From NCBI GenBank assembly GCA_025210455.1, contig JAOARQ010000047.1, forward strand, positions 62,001 to 126,000: a DNA stretch of 64,000 bases, given 5' to 3'. The number at the start of each line of letters is the position of its first letter. The first letter of the stretch is position 1. Positions 58,029 through 64,000 of this stretch are shown here, piece by piece. Below the pieces are notes generated by a model. That model worked only from the letters and a program-made list of their open reading frames with translations, searched no databases and was not told the DNA's origin. Both the position numbers and the translations under genes were made by a program. This stretch comes from Pelagimonas sp. GTDB lineage: Bacteria > Pseudomonadota > Alphaproteobacteria > Rhodobacterales > Rhodobacteraceae.

Positions 58029-59549
58029 TCACGAAAAGCTGGGATTGATTTCAGTTTTTCTTCGCATGACATAGGCATCCAGTTCTTCCCGAACGGCGTC
58101 ATCCATCGGTGGCGCTTTGAATTCACTGAGAAGCGCCTGCGCTCGCGCACGGCAACGCGCAGCCATATCGTGGCTGCCCGTGGCACTCCACTGTTCGAAA
58201 CTGGAAAAGTCCATCGCCTCGGGCATTGCAAAAGCACTGCGGAAATGGTCCAGCGTGAAACTGTCGCCAAGATAGTGACCGCCCGGTCCGATACGGCGGA
58301 CCGCTTTCAGAGCCTCGTCAAAGTGGTCAAGAGATATCCCACCTGCATATCGCGCCATGAGCTGATTTTGTTCGTCATCTGCAATGAATTTACCATAACA
58401 GATCGCCAGGCCGCCCTCATCCCAGCCGCCGGAATGCAGCATCAGGTTTGCCCCCGCGTTGAGCGCTGTCATAAGCGTTGTGGCCCCTTCATAGCCTGAC
58501 TGGGCATCAAAGGATTTTGATGACGCGTGGTTGGCCGAAGTACGCCATGGCACGCCGTATTTGCGGGCCAATTGTCCGATCGCTGTTGTGATCATCGCGA
58601 CCTCAGGTGTACCGGCCATTGGCGCACCGGACTGCATCGAAATTGAAACGGTGTATTGCCCGTAGATCACCGGTGTTCCGGGGCGATAGAGTTGCAGGTA
58701 GGCAATCGCCGCTAGGGCTTCTGCATTGACCTGCGCGATTGTGGCCGCCACATCCGCAGGTGTGTTCGCAGCGGCAAGCACAAAGGGCGAGCATAAGACT
58801 GCCTGCCCGGCATCGGCAAAGACACGGGCCCCGTCCAGCATGGCCTGATCCCAGACGAGGGGAGAGTTCCCCGAGGCGTGCATGAAAATGAAAGTCGACC
58901 TGTCCATCGCCGCTCCCGCTGCAATCCGCGCCATGGCGATGCAGTCTTCGGCACGCTCTTTTGACGTTCCGATACCAAAGAGCGGCAGCTCCGTTTCAAC
59001 CATGTGATGGCGCATCATTGCCAGATGGCGATGCGCGACGGGGATGTCCATTGGCTCGCAGGTGAATCCGCCAGCCATGTGGAAGCTGGGGCAGGCCTGC
59101 GTCAGGCGCGCGAAATTGATCACATCTGCTTCGGTTGTTGAGCGCCGGACCCCGTCCAGGTCACGCGTAAACGGCGCACCTTTCATGGTGCAGAAAACGC
59201 TTGTATCACCGCCCATCGTAAAGCCGGTTGAGGCGCTGCGCCCCTGCACCTGAAACTCGGACGGTGCCTTGGCAACCAACTCCATCAGCAAAGCACGGTC
59301 GATCCGCACCCGTTCATCGGCAACATCGGCCCCGGCCTTGCGCCAGTGATCCAGCGCAATCGGGTCGCGAAACTCGATGCCAACCTCTTCGAGTATCGAC
59401 AAAGACGCGTCATGGATACGCTCAATAGCGCCCTGTTCCAGAACCTCAAGCGGCTTTATCTTGCGCTGAACCGGGGCGAGCCGGGTTTGTACGGCCTTCT
59501 GGTTTTGTATGCGAGCGGCACGACCTGCCCGGGTTCTTACACGCGACAT
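58029..59549 (-). CDS. MttB-family methyltransferase without pyrrolysine (second copy)
   Basis: 506 residues, the same length as the first copy but clearly diverged. It shows GFTMGGDTSVFCTMKGAPFT, RDLDGVRRSTTEADVINFAR, GGFTCEPMDIPV, GTPEVAMITTAIGQLARKYG and PGGHYLGDSFTLDHF. No amber codon is in frame, so no pyrrolysine. The substrate is probably a methylated amine distinct from that of the first copy. GGAGG precedes ATG 59549, within the end of the SDR gene, with a 13-base overlap; it is therefore translationally linked to the two SDRs and the luciferase-like gene upstream. Confidence 0.88.
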   Translation of the reverse strand: MSRVRTRAGRAARIQNQKAVQTRLAPVQRKIKPLEVLEQGAIERIHDASLSILEEVGIEFRDPIALDHWRKAGADVADERVRIDRALLMELVAKAPSEFQVQGRSASTGFTMGGDTSVFCTMKGAPFTRDLDGVRRSTTEADVINFARLTQACPSFHMAGGFTCEPMDIPVAHRHLAMMRHHMVETELPLFGIGTSKERAEDCIAMARIAAGAAMDRSTFIFMHASGNSPLVWDQAMLDGARVFADAGQAVLCSPFVLAAANTPADVAATIAQVNAEALAAIAYLQLYRPGTPVIYGQYTVSISMQSGAPMAGTPEVAMITTAIGQLARKYGVPWRTSANHASSKSFDAQSGYEGATTLMTALNAGANLMLHSGGWDEGGLAICYGKFIADDEQNQLMARYAGGISLDHFDEALKAVRRIGPGGHYLGDSFTLDHFRSAFAMPEAMDFSSFEQWSATGSHDMAARCRARAQALLSEFKAPPMDDAVREELDAYVMRRKTEINPSFS

Positions 59550-60340
59550 GAGACACCTCCGTCGACGGTGATTTCGGGCCCGGTTATGTAAGATGCTTCG
59601 TCACTGGCCAAAAACACGGCGGCATTGGCCACGTCCCAAGGGGTTCCGACCCGCCCCAGCGGGATGCGTTCTGCGCGCTGCCGGTCCAGTGCATCCCAGT
59701 CGATTTCCTCTGGGTCATTGGCGTTTTGCTCGGTAATGTTCCGCGCCATGGGCGTATCAATGAACCCCGGCAGGATCGTATTGGCGCGCACCCCATGAGG
59801 GGCCATTTCCGCTGCCAGATTGCGGGTGAAGGAAATGATTGAGCCCTTGGTGGCATTATAGCCGATATAGGGCGTCCCCAGATAGCGCAGACCAGCGATG
59901 GACGAGATATTTGTCACCACGCCAGCCTTGCGTTCAACGAAATGCGGCAGAACATGCTTCGTCGGCAAAAAGACGGCTTTCATATTCACATGAACCAGCA
60001 GATCCCAGTCCTCGACTGTGCTGTCCATGGCACCACCGGTTTTCAGAATACCGACGTTGTTTTGCAAAATGTCGATCTGGCCAAACTCAGACAGGCATTG
60101 GCCCACCGCCGTCTGAACCTGATCTTCCCGGGTGACATCTGCGGCAAGGGCAAAGGCCTTCCCCCCCTCTGCGCGGATCATGGCGCAGGTTTCCTCTGCC
60201 GCGTCCAAGTGCAGGTCTAGTGCAGCGATGGTTGCGCCCTCCTGGGCCAACCGAATGGCCGTTGCCTTGCCGTTGCCCATGCCACCATCCATTGAGCCTG
60301 CGCCGGTAACAAGAGCAACTTTTCCGCTCAAACGCTTCAT
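59537..60340 (-). CDS. Short-chain dehydrogenase/reductase (first of pair)
   Basis: The 267-residue classical SDR has the cofactor motif VTGAGSMDGGMGNGKA (an extended glycine loop with an insertion compared with TGxxxGxG), NNVG, catalytic Ser in SSIAG and YNATK. Asp in ALDLHLD after strand 2 suggests NAD(H). The substrate is unknown. GAGGA inside the end of the preceding SDR serves as its ribosome binding site; the gap between the two is three bases. Third gene of a four-gene operon that ends with mttB. Confidence 0.88.
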   Translation of the reverse strand: MKRLSGKVALVTGAGSMDGGMGNGKATAIRLAQEGATIAALDLHLDAAEETCAMIRAEGGKAFALAADVTREDQVQTAVGQCLSEFGQIDILQNNVGILKTGGAMDSTVEDWDLLVHVNMKAVFLPTKHVLPHFVERKAGVVTNISSIAGLRYLGTPYIGYNATKGSIISFTRNLAAEMAPHGVRANTILPGFIDTPMARNITEQNANDPEEIDWDALDRQRAERIPLGRVGTPWDVANAAVFLASDEASYITGPEITVDGGVSCRV

Positions 60341-60343
60341 CCG

Positions 60344-61132
60344 TTAGTCCTCGTTTGATTGTAAAAAGGCGTTCATTCCGCCATCAACCGCCAGAAGCTG
60401 GCCGTTGATGTAAGACGACGCCTCGGTCATCAGAAATGCAACCGGGGCCGCGATTTCAGTGGGGTCCGCCCAACGCGCCGCCGGTGTCCTGTTTTCGATA
60501 CGGCGTACGAAAGCTTTGTCGCTGAGGATCGCCTTGTTCATTTCGGTCAAGACATATCCCGGTGCGATTGCGTTTGCACAAATGCCATCTGCGCCGAAAT
60601 CTGCAGCCAGTGAGCGCGTTAGCCCCGCGATGGCCGCCTTGGACGAGGCATAGTTGCCTATGCCCGGGCGCGGGTGCGTGGCCGCAATGGAGGAAAGCGA
60701 TACGATCCGACCGCGTTGAGGGCCCGGATTGGTCAGCATCTTCTTGCCAGCGGCCTGGGCCAGCACGAAGGGGGCCATGACATGCAGATCATAGATACTG
60801 CGATAATCCTCGACAGTCTGGTCAAGGATATGACCATGGTTGGTGATCCCCGCATTATTGACCAGTCCCCAGATGTGCCCGGTCTGATTGTAGACGTCCT
60901 GAACCCAGGCCTGACATGCATCAAAATCCGTCAGGTCAAATGCGCTGGCTTGTGCATCGGCCCCTTGAGTTCTGAGGTCAGCAGCGGCAGCGTCAACCGC
61001 CTCTGCGTTCAAATCCTGAAGCCAAAGCTGTGCGCCCAGTTCAGCGCAGGCTTTGGCGATCGCCGCCCCCAGTCCGCGCGCAGCGCCGGTGATCAGGATT
61101 GGCTTTCCGGTCAGGGAAAACAGGCCAGACAT
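60344..61132 (-). CDS. Short-chain dehydrogenase/reductase (second of pair)
   Basis: The 262-residue classical SDR has ITGAARGLGAAIAKA, NNAGITNHGH, catalytic Ser in SSIAAT and YASSK; LQDLNAE after strand 2 suggests NAD(H). The ATG at 61132 is preferred over a GTG one codon upstream and gives a TGATG coupling with the luciferase-like gene. The substrate is unknown; tandem SDRs may act on successive hydroxyl/keto steps. Confidence 0.88.
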   Translation of the reverse strand: MSGLFSLTGKPILITGAARGLGAAIAKACAELGAQLWLQDLNAEAVDAAAADLRTQGADAQASAFDLTDFDACQAWVQDVYNQTGHIWGLVNNAGITNHGHILDQTVEDYRSIYDLHVMAPFVLAQAAGKKMLTNPGPQRGRIVSLSSIAATHPRPGIGNYASSKAAIAGLTRSLAADFGADGICANAIAPGYVLTEMNKAILSDKAFVRRIENRTPAARWADPTEIAAPVAFLMTEASSYINGQLLAVDGGMNAFLQSNED

Positions 61133-62193
61133 CACGATGCGATGGCCTTTTTGTCCTCTTCCAGCGCAGCGTTCACCGCAGGCATCACCTGATCGCAGAA
61201 CAGCTCAAGCGAGCGCAGGGTATTTGCAAAGGGGATTGAAGCAATTTGCATGAACACGCTGAGATGCGTGATCCCAAATTCGCGCGCTTCAGCCACAATC
61301 CGGCGCGTCACTTCTTCGACGTCTCCGATGATCGCGCGGTGCATCACCAGATCGAGATCGGGTTCGCCGTCGAAGGGCACAATGTTCAGATCGGCCCCCT
61401 GCATCAATGGCTCTGGCCTGCGCATGTTATTGGCCATGCGCACATGGATCAGCACCTGTTCAGCCGCGGCGCGCGCATCCTCCTTGTCTTTGGCGATGTA
61501 GACATAGCGCTGAACCGCGAAGGGGAAATCATCCCCGGACAGCCCGTTTTCCGCGCGGGTCTCCTTGTACAGACGCCGGGCTGTCCCAACGATGGTGTTT
61601 GGCCCGATGGCCGGTGTGGTCAGTGGTTCGGCACCGTAATCCATCATTTTCTGGCGCATTTCGGGGGCGTTGCCCACAGCGAATGTACGAATGCGATCCT
61701 GGACCGGAGCAATCGAAAGAGCCGCATCGCGGATCTGGATATGGTCGCCCTCGTAATCAATAACCCCGTTATAGACGCCCTGTTCGATACAATCCCAGAT
61801 CTCCAGCCCGCGCATCAGGCGGTCATCAATTGCAAACCCGAATTTCTTGAATTCACGGGGCTGGTATCCGGTGCCAAGCCCCAGAACCAGACGACCATCA
61901 GTCAGTTGATCGGTCAGGCAGATGTCTTCCACCAGACGAAGCGGTTCGTAAAACGGCATCACCACAACAGCGGGCCCCAGCTTGATACGCTTGGTCATGC
62001 CCGCCATATGCGAGGCCGTCATCAGTGGAGAGGGCGAGATGCAGTAGTTTGACAGGTGATGTTCGGCAAACCAGGCGACGTCAAAACCGGCATCATCCAC
62101 CATCCGTGTCATGTTGCGCATCTGGGTAAAGACATCGGCATGGGTCGAGCCATCGACTGGTTTGGTCATCAGGTTGAACAGAGAAAATTCCAT
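61132..62193 (-). CDS. LLM-class (luciferase-like) flavin-dependent monooxygenase
   Basis: The 353-residue protein has the luciferase-like monooxygenase fold: FDVAWFAEHHLSNYCISPSP, MTKRIKLGPAVVVMPF, DQLTDGRLVLGLGTGYQPRE, HLSVFMQIASIPF. Members use reduced FMN from a partner reductase to oxygenate or cleave their substrates. A flavin reductase gene 1.2 kb away, beyond a LysR gene, is a natural partner. ATG 62193 is chosen (GGGAG nine bases upstream; homology starts there) over 62247. It is the first gene of the operon with two SDRs and mttB. Confidence 0.9.
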   Translation of the reverse strand: MEFSLFNLMTKPVDGSTHADVFTQMRNMTRMVDDAGFDVAWFAEHHLSNYCISPSPLMTASHMAGMTKRIKLGPAVVVMPFYEPLRLVEDICLTDQLTDGRLVLGLGTGYQPREFKKFGFAIDDRLMRGLEIWDCIEQGVYNGVIDYEGDHIQIRDAALSIAPVQDRIRTFAVGNAPEMRQKMMDYGAEPLTTPAIGPNTIVGTARRLYKETRAENGLSGDDFPFAVQRYVYIAKDKEDARAAAEQVLIHVRMANNMRRPEPLMQGADLNIVPFDGEPDLDLVMHRAIIGDVEEVTRRIVAEAREFGITHLSVFMQIASIPFANTLRSLELFCDQVMPAVNAALEEDKKAIAS

Positions 62194-62297
62194 GATTGCA
62201 GACTCCCAAGGTGCTTGCGTGGCGGTGTTGACAACAGGGTTGTGCAACTCTGGCCAATCTGCAAATGGCGAATCCTAGGTCATTGCAAAAGAAATTC

Positions 62298-63185
62298 TTA
62301 TGCAGGCTGCTTTTCTGCCCTGAGCCAATTCAGAAATGCCTGAACGCGCGGCTGATCAAGACGGCTGTGCGGGCATAAAAAATGATAGGAAAATGGCCCG
62401 TCTACCGGGGTAAAGGGCAGGGGTATCAGCGCGCCGCTATCCAGAAAATGCTGAGCAACAACATCGCGCACCACCCCGATCCCACCGCCGAAAGTGATCG
62501 CGTTCAGCGTCGCACTGGTATCTCCAAAATAGGCACCGTGTTCGAACTGCTCGGGGTCGCCGCCATTTTGCGCGATCACCGCCCGCCATTCGCTGTGGTT
62601 GGTATCATGGAAAAACCGACACCCGAGCAGATCTTCGATCTTCTGCACTCCGGCAAGCTGATCCTTGAGCTGCGCAGACGCAACAAGCATATGGCGTTCA
62701 CCAAACAGGCGTTCTTCGTAGACATTGAGTGTTCCGCCCGGACCCCAGCGAATGGCAACATCTGCCTCTTCCTGGCCGAACCCGGTGCAGGCAACCGTTG
62801 ATAAGGTGATCAGATCAATGAGCGGATGTTGATCGAAGAACCTTGAGGCGCGTGTTGCAAACCACGTAGATGCGAATGAGGGCAGCAGGCTGACGGTCAG
62901 CATGGTGCGCCCTTCGTCGGGTGCTAGTTCCTGTACGCTTTCACCAAGCGTGTCCAGCATCGCGCCGACGGCTTCGGCGAATTGTTCGCCTTGTTCTGTA
63001 AGGTCAATCTGGTTGTTGCTTCTGCGAAACAGGCTGACGCCCAGCCTGTGCTCCAGAAGCTTTACCTGCTGGCTGACCGCGGGTTGGGTCAGATTCAATT
63101 CAGAGGCCGCCAAGGTGAAACTTTTAAGGCGTGCTGCCGCTTCAAACGCAATCAGCGTTTGCAGTGGCGGCAACCCCCGGCGCAT
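62298..63185 (-). CDS. LysR-family (GcvA-like) transcriptional regulator
   Basis: The family core is about 295 residues: LPPLQTLIAFEAAARLKSFT, LAASELNLTQPAVSQQVKLL, then a substrate-binding domain ending near FLNWLRAEKQPA. The start is uncertain. ATG 63185 gives the standard length; ATG 63290 (AGG seven bases upstream) would add 35 residues. The longer frame to 63374 is unlikely because it would cover the divergent promoter. It lies between the luciferase-like operon (same strand) and a divergent flavin reductase, and probably controls both. Confidence 0.88.
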   Translation of the reverse strand: MRRGLPPLQTLIAFEAAARLKSFTLAASELNLTQPAVSQQVKLLEHRLGVSLFRRSNNQIDLTEQGEQFAEAVGAMLDTLGESVQELAPDEGRTMLTVSLLPSFASTWFATRASRFFDQHPLIDLITLSTVACTGFGQEEADVAIRWGPGGTLNVYEERLFGERHMLVASAQLKDQLAGVQKIEDLLGCRFFHDTNHSEWRAVIAQNGGDPEQFEHGAYFGDTSATLNAITFGGGIGVVRDVVAQHFLDSGALIPLPFTPVDGPFSYHFLCPHSRLDQPRVQAFLNWLRAEKQPA

Positions 63186-63305
63186 TCGGTTGCTGTCAAA
63201 TCCTACAGGTTCCAGCCGGGATAAAGCGCCCGGGTTCAATTGTTCCAGTCGTGTCTTCAAAGCGCGTCGCATAGCAGGCTGCATAAGCATAGCTTGGCCT
63301 AACAG

Positions 63306-63322
63306 CAAGAAATTCGTTCTTG
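63306..63322. promoter_or_regulatory. Palindromic LysR-type box upstream of flavin reductase
   Basis: CAAGAA-ATTCG-TTCTTG is a perfect 6-bp inverted repeat with a 5-bp centre, 52 bases before the flavin reductase start and upstream of either likely LysR start. Confidence 0.55.
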
Positions 63323-63373
63323 TGGCGAAACATAGCTTTTGCAACCTCTGATGCACCCAGATCGGAGCACTCA

Positions 63374-63865
63374 ATGCTTAATCCCGAAGATTTCATTTCA
63401 GCCATGCGCAAGGCGCCCACGCCTGTTTCGATTGTCACCACCAGCGGCGAGCATGGCCCGCATGGTGCAACTGTCAGCGCGGTCTGTTCCCTGACTGCGG
63501 CCCCGCCAGCGGTGCTGGTCTGCATCAACAAGCAAAGCCGCATTTTGGGGATGATCGAGGAACATGGTGTCTATTGCGTCAACTATATCGCGCAGCACCA
63601 TAGCAAGCTGGCCTTAGCCTTTTCCGGGGCTGCTGATTATGCAGAACTGCGCAATTTCGACACTGATGATTGGGCGCGTGACCAGCAGACAAACCTGCCC
63701 ATTCTGTTCGGGGCAGCAGCAGTTTTCACCTGCCTGCACATCCAGACGGTTTCCTTCGGCACGCATCGTATTCTGATTGGCAAGGTCGAAGGTGTCGAAA
63801 GCTCGGACGCCAAGCCGCTTACGTATTGGGATGGCAACTTTCGACCGCTGGCGGATCCAGAATAG
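63374..63865 (+). CDS. Flavin reductase domain protein (HpaC-like)
   Basis: The 163-residue protein has the FMN-binding split-barrel reductase pattern: FISAMRKAPTPVSIVTTSGE, GATVSAVCSLTAAPPAVLVC, SRILGMIEEHGVYCVNYIAQ and a closing HRILIGKVEGVE. It supplies reduced flavin using NAD(P)H to a two-component monooxygenase, most likely the luciferase-like enzyme nearby. The ATG at 63374 fits homology; an in-frame ATG at 63320 is upstream but overlaps the candidate operator. Confidence 0.88.
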   Translation: MLNPEDFISAMRKAPTPVSIVTTSGEHGPHGATVSAVCSLTAAPPAVLVCINKQSRILGMIEEHGVYCVNYIAQHHSKLALAFSGAADYAELRNFDTDDWARDQQTNLPILFGAAAVFTCLHIQTVSFGTHRILIGKVEGVESSDAKPLTYWDGNFRPLADPE

Positions 63866-64000
63866 GTCTGCTTGTTACTGCAAACCCCCTTTGTTCCTGT
63901 ATCGGCTTTCCACCAGTCCCATCCCGGGCGGCGGGATCGCAAGGTACTGTCGTCGTTTCAGGTTCTTCCGGCCATGCGCCGCAGGGTGTTGTCCTTGTCA

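Noticed and set aside
55439-59549. Pyrrolysine-containing TMA methyltransferases
   Set aside because: Neither MttB-like frame has an internal TAG, and no pyl genes are in the window.
63875-63999. Minus-strand frame open to the window edge, ending in stop at 63875
   Set aside because: About 40 codons with no recognisable similarity. It could be the tail of a gene beyond the window but cannot be supported from this sequence.

Overview
The window is GC-rich, densely coded alphaproteobacterial DNA. It fits the Roseobacter group (Rhodobacterales) best. The strongest clue is a plasmid replication module at 7.1-10.9 kb: parB and parA on the minus strand, a long AT-richer spacer, and a small initiator on the plus strand whose C-terminal half looks like the N-terminal domain of DnaA. 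This is the 'DnaA-like' replicon type known from Rhodobacterales plasmids, so the window is probably from a plasmid or chromid. No rRNA, tRNA, CRISPR array or intact insertion sequence was seen.

Layout. (1) 1-4.2 kb: a galactose operon, with the tail of a GH4 alpha-galactosidase, a tryptophan-halogenase-type flavoprotein, galT and galK. (2) 4.2-6.9 kb: an AEC permease, a frameshifted TauE/SafE permease and a divergent LysR regulator. (3) 6.9-11.4 kb: the replication and partition module with five copies of one palindrome (TGTCCCCGCGGGGACA and variants), followed by a ParDE toxin-antitoxin pair. (4) 11.4-14.5 kb: a class III aminotransferase and a Rossmann-fold protein, facing a divergent cupin-XRE regulator. 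(5) 14.5-50.2 kb: a LuxR-type regulator fused to an alpha/beta-hydrolase domain that has lost its catalytic Ser and His, divergent from one 32.9-kb gene. That gene encodes a protein of about 10,965 residues made of RTX, haemolysin-related, cadherin-like and 49-residue 'YDDGR' repeats; a terminator and a small HTH protein follow. (6) 50.2-50.8 kb: no gene, but a candidate structured RNA. (7) 50.8-63.9 kb: an apparent methylated-amine/betaine catabolic region, with a GATase1-AraC regulator, a dimethylglycine-dehydrogenase-like flavoprotein, an enolase-superfamily enzyme, two MttB-family proteins lacking pyrrolysine, two SDRs, a luciferase-like monooxygenase, a flavin reductase and two LysR regulators.

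How the parts fit together. The par palindromes surround and lie inside parAB, and one sits 5 kb away, as expected for ParB-binding centromere sites. The giant protein has the architecture of a calcium-binding, type I secreted surface or matrix protein, but no ABC/MFP/TolC export genes lie in the window. Its divergent neighbour looks like a one-component ligand sensor built from a dead hydrolase. The catabolic region appears to be two coregulated units: mttB - enolase - DMGDH - AraC, and luciferase-like - SDR - SDR - mttB, with the flavin reductase divergent from the second LysR gene. The substrate is not certain; quaternary amines such as glycine betaine or proline betaine are the best guess.
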